Origin: Deltaproteobacteria bacterium GWB2_55_19 | Lineage (GTDB): Bacteria; Desulfobacterota; GWC2-55-46 | NCBI GenBank assembly: GCA_001797465.1 | Contig: MGPQ01000012.1 | Span: forward strand, 1-64,000 | DNA: 64,000 nucleotides | Direction of reading: 5' to 3' | Shown here: one piece after another, positions 15,537 through 24,159 of the stretch | How positions within the stretch are numbered: position 1 is the stretch's first letter | Layout: each line of letters starts with the position of its first letter | The notes under the pieces: model-generated | The model's input: the letters and a program-made list of their open reading frames with translations, nothing else | Databases searched by the model: none | Told to the model about the DNA's origin: nothing | Translations under genes and position numbers: made by a program

Positions 15537-16733
15537 ATGAAAAAAAAGAACTACCTCCATAACCCGGCTACCCTTAAGATCGACCTCATGCTCCGGGGCA
15601 CGCGCATCGACGACCCGGTTGTGAAGGCGTGGGCGTGCGGCTCATCGGGCGTTGACATAATGCTCCCTGAAAAGACGCTCGTGAACATCCCGTGCAGTGA
15701 GGAGTTCACGAGGAACTCCCCTTACCTCATAAAAAAGAAGGGGAGCGGGTATCTCATAACCGACGGCGCGTCCGAAGTCGAGGTCTCGCTCGTCGAGCGC
15801 CCGGCCTTTTACAACAGGCGTACTGCTTCAGGCGTCCCGTTATCCAGCATAGCGGTCGTCCACGGCAGTTATACGGTCATTACGCCGTCTCAGAGGTGCG
15901 ATTTTTTCAACAGGTCGATAGAGTGCAAGTACTGCGCCGGGAACTTCAACGTAACGGGCAGGGACGGCGTCGTCTATTCGGTTGAAGAGGTTCTTGAGGC
16001 GGTCGAGGCTGTCCTGAAGGAGAAGGCATCCGAGATAATATACTTTTCCATCGGTTTCAGCGACTCCGACGACGGCGGCATAGAGTTCCTGAAACCCTAT
16101 ATCCTCGCCGTAAAGAAGAACTTCAACTGCCTCGTTGCGGTAGAGGCCCTGCCGCCCAAGAAGAACCGCTGGATAGACGAGACATACGCCCTCGGGGCTG
16201 ATTCCGTCCTCTATAACCTTGAGATATTCGACAAGGAGCTCTTCGAGATAATATGCCCGGGGAGAGCGACCCTCATCGGGCATAAGAGGTATCTGGAGGC
16301 GCTCGAGCACGCGGCAAAGGTGTTCCCGAGCGGCACGGTCGCCTCCCACCTTATCGTCGGGCTCGAACCCCCTGGCTCTACCTGCATGGGCATAGATTAC
16401 CTGACGGGCATCGGGGTCGTGCCGATACTGCCGATATACAGGCCGTCGGCTAACAGGGCGCTCCGGATAGAGCCGCTCGATACCGAGATAATACTCCCGG
16501 TCTACAAGCACCTGTACAAGTCGATAAAGAAGAACAGGATAAACGTCAACTGGGTCCGGGACATAAGCATGGTGACGACCCCGGTCGAGCTGAAGGCCAT
16601 AGTGAACGGCCCCAGGCAGAGGTCTATCGTCGACGGGTTCTACAAGTCAAGGCTCGGGAAAAAGACCGCCTGGGGCCTGGCCACGCTCCGGAGGAAGCTC
16701 CGGGTCATAGACAGGGAGGACGACTCTGAGTAG
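15537..16733 (+). CDS. Radical SAM protein with CX8CX2C cluster motif
   Basis: This 398-residue enzyme has an unusual cluster motif, Cys121-X8-Cys130-X2-Cys133 (QRCDFFNRSIECKYCAGN), in place of CX3CX2C. A TIM-barrel-like run follows with IIYFSIGFSDSDD, AVEALPP and SHLIVGLEPPGST. About 110 residues precede the cluster, another departure from simple family members. It lies between the carrier-activating enzyme and the sulfate permease, 36 bases before the latter. The reaction is unknown to me; cofactor or sulfur chemistry is guessed from context only. Confidence 0.65.
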   Translation: MKKKNYLHNPATLKIDLMLRGTRIDDPVVKAWACGSSGVDIMLPEKTLVNIPCSEEFTRNSPYLIKKKGSGYLITDGASEVEVSLVERPAFYNRRTASGVPLSSIAVVHGSYTVITPSQRCDFFNRSIECKYCAGNFNVTGRDGVVYSVEEVLEAVEAVLKEKASEIIYFSIGFSDSDDGGIEFLKPYILAVKKNFNCLVAVEALPPKKNRWIDETYALGADSVLYNLEIFDKELFEIICPGRATLIGHKRYLEALEHAAKVFPSGTVASHLIVGLEPPGSTCMGIDYLTGIGVVPILPIYRPSANRALRIEPLDTEIILPVYKHLYKSIKKNRINVNWVRDISMVTTPVELKAIVNGPRQRSIVDGFYKSRLGKKTAWGLATLRRKLRVIDREDDSE

Positions 16734-16768
16734 GGCTTTTTTAAAAAAAATCGTTACAGGGGCGCACG

Positions 16769-18202
16769 GTGTCCGTTGAGATAGACACAAGGCCCATATG
16801 GGTGATACTCCTCCTTAAGGCATCGAGGCCCGCTTTTTATCTGGCGGTCGTTCTTATCTTCTGGGGCCTCATAGCGATGCCGACGCCGGAGGGGCTCTCA
16901 ATCGGGGGCCAGAGGGCGATTGCGATATTCGCGGTCTGCCTCATCCTCTGGGTCTCGAACATCGTGCCGCTCGCGATAACGAGCCTCTTCGCCATCGTGC
17001 TCGTGCCGGTACTCGGGGTGTTGCCAAAGAAAGAGACTTATGCGCTCTTCGGCAACGAGGCGGTCTTTTTCATACTCGGCGCCTTCATACTCGCCGGGGC
17101 CGTCATGCATTCGGGGATATCCAACAGGGTAGCCCTGAACATAATGAAGAGGTTTGGCGGCTCTCCGAGGACGCTCGTCATCTCGATATTCCTGTTATCC
17201 GCCTTTCTATCGTTCTTCATGTCCGAGCACGCGGTAGCGGCGATGCTCTTTCCCATAGTGCTCGAGATAGCCAAGGGCCTCGGCTTGAAGCCCGGAAAGT
17301 CCAACTACGGCAAGCTCCTCTTCTTCGCGCTCGCCTGGGGGTGCGTCATAGGCGGGGTCGCCACTTTCCTCGGAGGCGCGAGGGTCCCTCTCGCCGTCGG
17401 GATGCTCAAGGAGACGACAGGCGACTCAATCGGGTTCCTTGAGTACTCGGTAGCGGTCTTTCCGCTCGTAGTCATACTGCTTGCCGCCGGCTACCTGATA
17501 TTGACGAAGTTCTTCCCGATAGACATAGAAGGCGTGGGCTCGGCCAGAGCCGTGCTCGAACGGAGGATCAAGGGGCTCGGCAAGTTCTCGATCAACGAGT
17601 ACGCGACAGGCACGGTCCTTTTATTCACCATCATCGGCTGGATAGCGTTTGGAGAGGGCTTAGGGCTCGCGACTGTCGCGCTTAGTTCCGTCGTCGTTTT
17701 ATTCGTATTCAGGCTCGTGAAATGGAAGGACATAGAGGAGTACGTCAACTGGGGTATAATACTTATGTACGGAGGCGCCATCGTCCTCGGCGCGGCGCTC
17801 GATAAGAGCGGGGCCGCCTCGTGGCTGGTGAAATCATCGGTGGGCGACTGGGCAGGGTCCCCCTGGATGGCCTTCGCGCTCTTTTCGTTCCTCTCTATAC
17901 TCCTTACGGCGGCGATGAGCAACGCGGCGGTCATAGCGGTGCTGTTGCCTGTGAGCCTGGGGCTCGCCTCCAAGCTCTCGATGGACCCGGTGGTCCTCAC
18001 CTACGCCATAGCCGTCCCCGCCGGGCTCGATTTTATGTTCCCGATGGGGACCCCCGCGATCGCGATAGCCGCGTCGTCGAACTACATTAACGTAAAGGAG
18101 TCGGCCAAGGGCGGGTTTATCATGTTCGTGACCGCATGGGCCGTCTTCAACCTCGTCGCGGCATGGTGGTGGCCGCTCTTAGGCATGGGGTATTCGCGAT
18201 GA
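16769..18202 (+). CDS. SLC13/DASS-family anion permease, probable sulfate importer
   Basis: This 477-residue inner-membrane protein has about 11-12 hydrophobic segments and the two pseudo-symmetric DASS halves. Conserved stretches are ILGAFILAGAVMHSG, SEHAVAAMLFPIV and TAAMSNAAVIAVLLPV, with PMGTPAIAIA near the end. The family moves dicarboxylates, sulfate or phosphate with sodium. Its position ahead of APS reductase, CysQ and Sat-CysC makes sulfate the likely substrate. The start is GTG with AGGGG upstream. Its stop overlaps the next ATG (ATGA). Confidence 0.8.
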   Translation: MSVEIDTRPIWVILLLKASRPAFYLAVVLIFWGLIAMPTPEGLSIGGQRAIAIFAVCLILWVSNIVPLAITSLFAIVLVPVLGVLPKKETYALFGNEAVFFILGAFILAGAVMHSGISNRVALNIMKRFGGSPRTLVISIFLLSAFLSFFMSEHAVAAMLFPIVLEIAKGLGLKPGKSNYGKLLFFALAWGCVIGGVATFLGGARVPLAVGMLKETTGDSIGFLEYSVAVFPLVVILLAAGYLILTKFFPIDIEGVGSARAVLERRIKGLGKFSINEYATGTVLLFTIIGWIAFGEGLGLATVALSSVVVLFVFRLVKWKDIEEYVNWGIILMYGGAIVLGAALDKSGAASWLVKSSVGDWAGSPWMAFALFSFLSILLTAAMSNAAVIAVLLPVSLGLASKLSMDPVVLTYAIAVPAGLDFMFPMGTPAIAIAASSNYINVKESAKGGFIMFVTAWAVFNLVAAWWWPLLGMGYSR

Positions 18203-18666
18203 AAAAGGTGCTGATAGTGCTCTCGACCTCCGGGACCTCGGAGGAGGCGATTGACTACGCGGTAAAGAGGGCTAAAAAGGACGGCGCAGGGCTCGTCGCG
18301 CTCTACCTCCTTGAGATGGGGCTCGCCAGCGAGATCTTTGACAAGTTCTCTGACATAGGCTTTATCGGCGACAAGCCCTCGACGCAGTTATCCGAGTCCA
18401 TAATGAAGGAGTACCGCCAGAGGGGGTACGAGGAACTCGGCAAGGTGCAGATAAGGGCGATGGAAGAGGGTGTTGACTTCGAGCCCCTGATGGAGCAGGG
18501 CGACTTCATGCAGAGGGTCCTCTCCCTTATAAAGACTATGGACGTTTCGACCGCCGTGTTAGTAAAGAGGCGGAAGAGGAGCTTTGTAAAGTACTTTTCC
18601 AGGTCCATGGCCGACGAGGTCAAGGAAAAGGCCTTGTGCGAGGTCGTGCTCTTCGAGGAGGGTTAG
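18199..18666 (+). CDS. Universal stress protein-like protein
   Basis: This 155-residue protein has a UspA-like alpha/beta fold: KKVLIVLSTSGTSEEAIDYA for strand 1 and helix 1, and a final strand EVVLFEE. The usual ATP-binding GX2GX9G(S/T) block is replaced by a basic stretch (KRRKRSFVKYFSRS), so nucleotide binding is doubtful. It overlaps the permease by 4 bases and abuts the APS reductase start, with no spacer at all. Such Usp-like partners often sit beside transporters and may regulate them, which is what I would propose here. Confidence 0.65.
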   Translation: MKKVLIVLSTSGTSEEAIDYAVKRAKKDGAGLVALYLLEMGLASEIFDKFSDIGFIGDKPSTQLSESIMKEYRQRGYEELGKVQIRAMEEGVDFEPLMEQGDFMQRVLSLIKTMDVSTAVLVKRRKRSFVKYFSRSMADEVKEKALCEVVLFEEG

Positions 18667-19356
18667 ATGGATAAGGCTTGGACTGAAGAGGAATTGAAAG
18701 AGGTCAACGCGTCGCTCGAGGGTAAGGGGCCGGAGGCCGCGATAAAATGGGTCGTCGAAAATTTCAGGCGCGACGAGTTCGCGCTCGCCTGCAGTTTCGC
18801 GGAGCTGACGCTCCTTGACATGATCGTCAAGATAAAGCCGGACGCGAGGATATTCTACCTCGACACCGGGCACCTTTTTAAGGAAACGCTTGACGTCGTA
18901 AAGAGGGCTGAGGCGAAGTACGGGATAAAGGTCGAGAGGCACACGGCGTGTATCTCGGCAAAAGAGATGGATGAGAAGTACGGCCCTGAGCTCTGGAAGA
19001 CCGACCCGGACAGGTGTTGCGAGATATTGAAGGTAGAGCCCTTGAAGAAGGTGTTGTCCGGGCTTAAGTGCTGGATGACGGGCCTCCGGCGTACAGAGGC
19101 CTCTACGAGGGCGGGGGCGCCAATCGTCGCGTGGGACAGGAAGTTCAACCTCGTAAAGGTGAACCCCATAGTCGACTGGACCGAGAAGCAGGTCTGGGAC
19201 TATATCGCGGCGAACGGCGTCCCGTACAACAGACTCATCGACGAGGGATACCCTTCTATCGGGTGTGAGCCCTGCACGAGGCAGGTCGCCCCGGGAGAGG
19301 ACCCGCGTAGCGGCAGGTGGGCTGGCAAGAAGACCGAATGCGGCCTGCATAAATAG
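18667..19356 (+). CDS. cysH: APS reductase (CysH family, iron-sulfur type)
   Basis: This 229-residue cytoplasmic enzyme reduces adenylylsulfate to sulfite and AMP with thioredoxin. Besides the P-loop-like start (FALACSFAEL), it has both cysteine pairs that hold a [4Fe-4S] cluster, Cys117-Cys118 and Cys200/Cys203. It ends with the nucleophile motif ECGLH (Cys225). The cluster cysteines mark the APS-using group as opposed to the PAPS-only E. coli type. It starts directly after the stop of the Usp-like gene and is followed three bases later by cysQ. Confidence 0.9.
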   Translation: MDKAWTEEELKEVNASLEGKGPEAAIKWVVENFRRDEFALACSFAELTLLDMIVKIKPDARIFYLDTGHLFKETLDVVKRAEAKYGIKVERHTACISAKEMDEKYGPELWKTDPDRCCEILKVEPLKKVLSGLKCWMTGLRRTEASTRAGAPIVAWDRKFNLVKVNPIVDWTEKQVWDYIAANGVPYNRLIDEGYPSIGCEPCTRQVAPGEDPRSGRWAGKKTECGLHK

Positions 19357-19359
19357 GTC

Positions 19360-20157
19360 ATGGGACTTATTACCCTCGCAAAAGAGACGCTCTTAATTGC
19401 GCTGAAGGCCGGTGAAGAGATATTAAGGGTCTACGAGGGGGGCGACCTCAAGACGACCTGCAAGGAAGACAGCTCGCCTCTGACAGCCGCAGACGAGGCG
19501 GCGGATAAGGTAATAGGCGAGGGGTTTAAAAAAATCACCCCTGGTATCCCGGTCCTCTCTGAAGAGACGAAGGCCGAGCCGTATGAAGTGCGCAAGTCCT
19601 GGAAGCGCCTCTGGATAGTAGACCCGCTCGACGGCACAAAGGAGTTTATAAAAAAGAACGGCGAGTTCACGGTGAATATCGCGCTCATCGAGGACGGAAG
19701 CCCTGTATTAGGTATAGTCCACGCGCCCGCGTTCGGCGTGAGCTACTGCGGGATAGTCGGCGAGGGGGCGTTCAGGATTGACAAGGACGGCGAGACCGTG
19801 ATAAGGGTCGCGGATTACAGGGGGCAAGGGCTTAAGGTCGTGGGCTCGCGCTCACACGCAACTCCGGAGCTTGGGGAATTTGTAAAAAAAATCGGCGAAG
19901 CGGATTTTATCTCAATGGGGAGTTCTCTTAAGTTCTGCCTCGTCGCCGAAGGGAGCGCGCACCTGTATCCGAGGTTCGGCCCGACGATGGAGTGGGACAC
20001 GGCCGCGGCCCATGCGGTGGTAAAAGCCGCCGGCGGGTCTGTTACAGACCTGGAGGGCAGGGAGCTTGTTTATAATAAGGAATATCTCTTGAACCCGTTT
20101 TTCATGGTCACCGGGTCGCCGCCGTTCCCGTGGCAGGGGTATCTAAAAAATAGTTAA
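19360..20157 (+). CDS. cysQ: CysQ, 3'(2'),5'-bisphosphate nucleotidase
   Basis: This 265-residue member of the inositol monophosphatase fold has the metal-binding motifs DPLDGTKEFI and EWDTAAAHAV and the early EDSSPLTAADEAAD. CysQ removes the 3' phosphate of PAP or PAPS and so controls the sulfate activation pool. It is in line with cysH (3-base gap) and followed by sat-cysC. PAP arises only if PAPS is made, which fits the APS kinase domain next door but is not needed by an APS-type reductase. Confidence 0.88.
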   Translation: MGLITLAKETLLIALKAGEEILRVYEGGDLKTTCKEDSSPLTAADEAADKVIGEGFKKITPGIPVLSEETKAEPYEVRKSWKRLWIVDPLDGTKEFIKKNGEFTVNIALIEDGSPVLGIVHAPAFGVSYCGIVGEGAFRIDKDGETVIRVADYRGQGLKVVGSRSHATPELGEFVKKIGEADFISMGSSLKFCLVAEGSAHLYPRFGPTMEWDTAAAHAVVKAAGGSVTDLEGRELVYNKEYLLNPFFMVTGSPPFPWQGYLKNS

Positions 20158-20174
20158 AATTTAACATAAATAAT

Positions 20175-20210
20175 GGCTCCCTCTAAAAATTAGGGATTTT
20201 TAGAGGTGCC
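20175..20210. repeat. CCTCTAAAAAT palindrome, copy 2
   Basis: CCTCTAAAAAT (20180-20190) and ATTTTTAGAGG (20196-20206) pair perfectly around a TAGGG loop; the GGCTC/TGCC flanks pair in part. It sits between cysQ and sat-cysC, just upstream of the strong ribosome site of the latter. Confidence 0.8.
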
Positions 20211-20238
20211 TCAAATAGGAAAAAGGAGGATTTGTATT

Positions 20239-21951
20239 GTGTCGAATATCACCGCGCCGCATGGAGGAGTTTTAAAGGAGTTGATCGTACCCGAAGCCGA
20301 GGCCGAACAGCTTAAAAAAGAGGCCCGCGATTTCGCGTCCTGGGACTTAACCGAACGCCAGCTCTGGGACATAGAGATGCTCTTGAACGGCGGGTTCTCT
20401 CCGCTCGACGGTTTCATGGGGAAGGCCGACTATGATTCCGTCGTAAAGAAGATGAGGCTCGCCTCAGGCACTGTCTGGACGATGCCCATAACGCTCGACG
20501 TGACAGAGGCGTTCGCGGAAAAGATCGGCGCCGGCAAAAACATCGCGCTCCGCGATCCAGAGGGCGTCCTCATCGCCGTCATTGCGGTCTCCGACGTCTG
20601 GAGGCCGGATAAGAAGGATGAGGCGTTGAACGTTTTCAAGTCCGACGACGTTGTCCATCCCGGTGTAAACTACCTCTTCAACAGGGCACACCCGGTATAC
20701 GTCGGCGGAAAGCTCAAAGGCGTGGAGCTCCCGTCCCATTATGACTTCAAGACTCTAAGGAACACGCCGAGGGATCTGCGCGAGAAGTTCAAGAAGCAGG
20801 GCTGGCACAAGGTCGTCGCCTTCCAGACGAGAAACCCCATGCACAGGGCGCACCAGGAGCTTACCTTCAGGGCCGCGCAGATGGTCGAATCCAACCTCCT
20901 CATCCACCCGGTCGTCGGCATGACAAAGCCCGGCGACATCGATCATTACTCCAGGATCCGTTGCTACGAGCACCTCGTTAAGCAGTACCCCGAGCAGACT
21001 ACGATGCTCTCGCTCCTTCCGCTCGCCATGAGGATGGGCGGGCCCAGGGAAGCCGTATGGCACTCGATAATAAGGAAGAACTACGGTTGCACGCACTTTA
21101 TCGTCGGCAGGAACCACGCCGACCCCGGCAAGAACTCGAAGGGCGAGGAGTTCTACGGGCCGTACGATGCGCAGGAACTCCTCGGCAGTCTCCAGGCCGA
21201 GATTGGCATTCAGATGGTCCCGTTCCAGGAGATGGTCTACGTGGAGGAGAGGGCCCAGTACTTCCCGGCCGACGAGATAGAAAAGGACATGACGGTGCTT
21301 AACATCTCCGGGACCGAATTCAGGAGGAGGCTCATGCTGGGCCTCGACATACCGGAGTGGTTCTCGTACTCCGAGGTGGTGAATGAGCTCAGGAGGACAC
21401 ATCCGCCGAGGCACAAACAGGGCTTCACGGTATTCTTTACGGGACTCTCCGGATCCGGCAAATCCACGATAGCCAACGCCCTCATGGTTAAGCTCATGGA
21501 GTCCGGCGGAAGGCCGGTAACGCTCCTTGACGGCGACCTCGTCAGAAAAAATCTCTCGAGTGAGCTTGGTTTTTCCAGGGAGCACAGGGACCTGAACATC
21601 CAGAGGATCGGGTTCGTCGCCGGGCAGATAACGAAGAACGGTGGGGCCGCGATATGCGCGCCAATAGCCCCGTACGCGGGGACGAGGAAGGCCGTAAGGG
21701 AGGAGATATCGAAGTCCGGCGGCTTTATCGAGGTCCATGTCGCTACTCCCATAGAGGTCTGCGAGGAGCGTGACAGGAAAGGCCTTTACGCCAAGGCGCG
21801 CGCCGGCATCATAAAGGAGTTCACCGGCATAAGCGACCCCTACGAGGCCCCGGAGAACGCGGAGCTCGTCATCGACACACGCGATTGCTCCCCTGACGAG
21901 GCGTCGCAGAGGATAATCTTGAAACTCGAACAGATGGGGTTTATAAAGTAG
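20239..21951 (+). CDS. sat-cysC: Bifunctional sulfate adenylyltransferase / APS kinase
   Basis: The protein activates sulfate in two steps. The N-terminal ATP sulfurylase (about residues 1-385) makes APS, with the active-site QTRNPMHRAHQE near residue 196 and GRNHADPG. The C-terminal APS kinase (about 395-571) makes PAPS, with the P-loop GLSGSGKST near 401 and LDGDLVRKNLSSELGFS. I start at GTG 20239, which has AAGGAGGA eight bases upstream; an upstream in-frame GTG lies inside the palindrome and has none. It completes a full assimilation set: permease, Sat, APS reductase and sulfite reductase. Confidence 0.92.
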   Translation: MSNITAPHGGVLKELIVPEAEAEQLKKEARDFASWDLTERQLWDIEMLLNGGFSPLDGFMGKADYDSVVKKMRLASGTVWTMPITLDVTEAFAEKIGAGKNIALRDPEGVLIAVIAVSDVWRPDKKDEALNVFKSDDVVHPGVNYLFNRAHPVYVGGKLKGVELPSHYDFKTLRNTPRDLREKFKKQGWHKVVAFQTRNPMHRAHQELTFRAAQMVESNLLIHPVVGMTKPGDIDHYSRIRCYEHLVKQYPEQTTMLSLLPLAMRMGGPREAVWHSIIRKNYGCTHFIVGRNHADPGKNSKGEEFYGPYDAQELLGSLQAEIGIQMVPFQEMVYVEERAQYFPADEIEKDMTVLNISGTEFRRRLMLGLDIPEWFSYSEVVNELRRTHPPRHKQGFTVFFTGLSGSGKSTIANALMVKLMESGGRPVTLLDGDLVRKNLSSELGFSREHRDLNIQRIGFVAGQITKNGGAAICAPIAPYAGTRKAVREEISKSGGFIEVHVATPIEVCEERDRKGLYAKARAGIIKEFTGISDPYEAPENAELVIDTRDCSPDEASQRIILKLEQMGFIK

Positions 21952-21995
21952 CTACTCTAAAAATTGTTATTTTCCCCGGATTTTTAGAGGTAGCC
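21951..21995. repeat. CCTCTAAAAAT palindrome, copy 3 (expanded loop)
   Basis: GCTACTCTAAAAAT (21951-21964) and ATTTTTAGAGGTAGC (21980-21994) pair with one base missing on the left arm. The 15-base loop is longer than in the other copies. The left arm begins on the last base of the sat-cysC stop codon. Confidence 0.75.
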
Positions 21996-22039
21996 ACTGA
22001 TTTGAAGTTAAGGTCCCGAAGGGGGGATTAACGAATGCA

Positions 22040-22212
22040 GTCATTGCGAGCCGAGGCGAAGCAATCTCATCTTTAGATTAATCATCCGGCTTGAGATTGC
22101 TTCGTCGCCTGCTCGGAGCGCGGCAAAAGCCTAATCTGTGCAAGTAGCGTTTTCCGGGCACAGCCGCTTGATATGGATTTGCCGGTCCGGCGAGGACGCT
22201 CCTCGCAATGAC
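22040..22212. mobile_element. MITE-like repeat with GTCATTGCGAG inverted ends
   Basis: The 173-bp block is bounded by perfect 11-bp inverted ends, GTCATTGCGAG (22040-22050) and CTCGCAATGAC (22202-22212). It has an inner inverted pair CGAAGCAATCTCA/TGAGATTGCTTCG around 22058-22105. It has no coding capacity. Its right end overlaps the first ATG of the M20 amidohydrolase frame. The end sequence is of a kind widely seen as dispersed repeats in bacterial genomes. Confidence 0.65.
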
Positions 22213-23425
22213 AGATGACAGAATGCCCATGACTAACCTAAATGCACTAAAAATAGAGTTCATCGCCTCAGCCGAATCGCTCAAGCCCGGGATACTCGAC
22301 TTGAGCGACTCAATCTTCAGGAACCCGGAGCTGGGGCTTAAAGAGTACAAGACCTCTTCCTCGATGCAGGCGCTCCTTAAAGAGGCGGGGTTCGTAGTCC
22401 AGGCCGGCATAGCCGGGATGGAGACGGCCTTCAGGGCGGCCCTCGGCTCAGGCGCTCCGGCTGTCGCGCTACTTGCCGAGATGGACGCTTTGCCAGGCAT
22501 AGGCCACGGGTGCGGGCACAATATCGCAGGCATGGCGTCGATCGGCGCGGCGATCTCCCTCGCCCCGCTCCTCAAAAAGCATCTTAAGTCCGGAGACGGC
22601 TCCCTCGTCGTACTCGGCACGCCCGCCGAAGAGCTCGGCAAGGGCAAAATAGAGATGGTGAAGCACGGCGTCCTCGAAGGCATCGACGCCGCCATGATGG
22701 TCCACGGGTCGTCCAGGAGGACGGTCGTAAAGCATTTTCTGGGGCTCGTCCGCCTGAACTTCGTCTTTCACGGGAGGTCATCCCACGCCTCCGCCTATCC
22801 AGAAGAGGGCGTAAACGCTCTCGACGCCGTCATACAGACCTTTAACGCCATATCCGCCTTAAGACAGCAGTTACGCGGCGACGTCAGAGTCCACGGCATA
22901 ATAACTGACGGCGGAAAGGCCCCGAATATAATCCCGGAGAGGAGTGAGGCGAGCTTCTACGTGAGGGCGAAGGACTTGGATGAGCTCGCCTCTGCACGGG
23001 AGCGCGTACTGAACTGCGCCAGGGGTGCGGCCATCGCCGCCGGTTGCACGCTTGAAGCGAAAGAGGTCGGCGATCTCAACGCCCCAATGAAGTTGAACGA
23101 CGCCTTCGCTTCCGTATACCGGGACTCGCTCGCCTTCCTCGGCCTTGCCGAAGACTTATCCCCGGTCGAGAAGAACGTCGGGTCGTCGGACGTAGGCAAC
23201 GTCTCCCAGGTAGTCCCCACCATCCACCCGCATGTGCCGATAAGGGACGGCATCAACATCCACACGAGAGAGTTCGCCGAGGCGACCGTCACCCTTGACG
23301 GCCACCGCGCCCTCATGGAAGGCGTAAAGGCCCTGGGGCTTACCGCCGTCGACCTCATGTTTGATAAGAAGAAGCTCGCCCTCGTAAAGGCGGACTTCAA
23401 GTCCTCGGCCTTCGGCCCCTCTTGA
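22208..23425 (+). CDS. M20-family amidohydrolase / peptidase
   Basis: This cytoplasmic metallohydrolase of about 400 residues resembles aminoacylase-like AbgB/ACY1L2 proteins. Metal-site motifs are AEMDALPGIGHGCGHN, GTPAEELGKG and GSSDVGNVSQVVPTIHP, with the dimerisation insert between. The family cleaves N-acyl or peptide-like amide bonds; the substrate is not clear. Three in-frame ATGs (22208, 22223, 22229) are possible starts. The first lies within the inverted end of the upstream repeat and none has a good ribosome site, so the exact N terminus is open. Sulfur genes precede it, but no functional link is visible. Confidence 0.82.
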   Translation: MTDDRMPMTNLNALKIEFIASAESLKPGILDLSDSIFRNPELGLKEYKTSSSMQALLKEAGFVVQAGIAGMETAFRAALGSGAPAVALLAEMDALPGIGHGCGHNIAGMASIGAAISLAPLLKKHLKSGDGSLVVLGTPAEELGKGKIEMVKHGVLEGIDAAMMVHGSSRRTVVKHFLGLVRLNFVFHGRSSHASAYPEEGVNALDAVIQTFNAISALRQQLRGDVRVHGIITDGGKAPNIIPERSEASFYVRAKDLDELASARERVLNCARGAAIAAGCTLEAKEVGDLNAPMKLNDAFASVYRDSLAFLGLAEDLSPVEKNVGSSDVGNVSQVVPTIHPHVPIRDGINIHTREFAEATVTLDGHRALMEGVKALGLTAVDLMFDKKKLALVKADFKSSAFGPS

Positions 23426-23463
23426 TAAAAAGGCCGTAATCGCATATGATTTCAACCATGCGG

Positions 23464-23485
23464 CTGTGTGCGTTCACTCACAGCA
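23464..23485. other. Hairpin after the M20 gene
   Basis: GCTGTG and CACAGC pair around a 10-base loop, nested in a looser inverted repeat CATATGAT/ATCATATG (about 23441-23513). No T run follows. The rest of the 167-base gap shows nothing else. Confidence 0.35.
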
Positions 23486-23592
23486 TTTCCCGCGCCTCCA
23501 TGCGATCATATGCAGCCGCGGTCCTCGTCCGATTTTACGTCCGGCTTCTCATCAAGGCCGGACCTTAACGAAATTGAGAACGGAGAGTGTTG

Positions 23593-24159
23593 ATGGCGTT
23601 TACCCGCAAAAAGATCATCATAAACCCGTACCAGATAAGGCTCGCCATGAGCCTCTTCATCTACATCATCGTATATTCGATAATACTCGGGTTCATAATA
23701 TTCTATCCGCTCTATCAGGACCTCAACTACGCGACCGGCCTTGAGGAGCAGACGCGGATATCGGCGACCGTCCTTTACCTCCATAAGCGCGTCTGGATCG
23801 GGCTCTTTGTCGCCGCGGCGCTCGCCGCCGTCCACGCTATATTCTCCTCCCACAAGGTCGTCGGCCCGGTGTACAGGTTCGAGATAGCGCTCAAGGACCT
23901 TATAGCCGGGAATTACAGCTCGCGTGTAAGGATAAGGAAGGACGACGAGTTCAAGGAGATGGAGGGGTTCTTGAACGAGCTTTCCGCCGCTTTGGAGCTT
24001 AAGAGGAACAGGGACGCCCAGTCCTTCGAGGACACAAAAAACAGGCTCGAAACCGTCCAGGCCATGCTTGACGCCGAGGGCGCCAGATACCCCGAGGACG
24101 TCAAGCTCCACATCAGGTCCATAATAACCGGATTGAACAGCAGGGGATTCCGGAAATGA
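23593..24159 (+). CDS. Two-TM HAMP-domain protein
   Basis: This protein of about 188 residues has a first membrane helix (LFIYIIVYSIILGFIIFYPL), a short periplasmic loop, a second helix (IGLFVAAALAAVHAIF), and then a HAMP linker (VVGPVYRFEIALKDLIAGNY). A coiled-coil tail follows, but no kinase, cyclase or MCP signalling domain. I took ATG 23593, with GGAG seven bases upstream. The stop overlaps the next ATG (ATGA), coupling it to a pilin-like protein. A HAMP protein with no output domain suggests that the pilin-like protein or a membrane partner is its effector, which is unproven. Confidence 0.7.
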   Translation: MAFTRKKIIINPYQIRLAMSLFIYIIVYSIILGFIIFYPLYQDLNYATGLEEQTRISATVLYLHKRVWIGLFVAAALAAVHAIFSSHKVVGPVYRFEIALKDLIAGNYSSRVRIRKDDEFKEMEGFLNELSAALELKRNRDAQSFEDTKNRLETVQAMLDAEGARYPEDVKLHIRSIITGLNSRGFRK

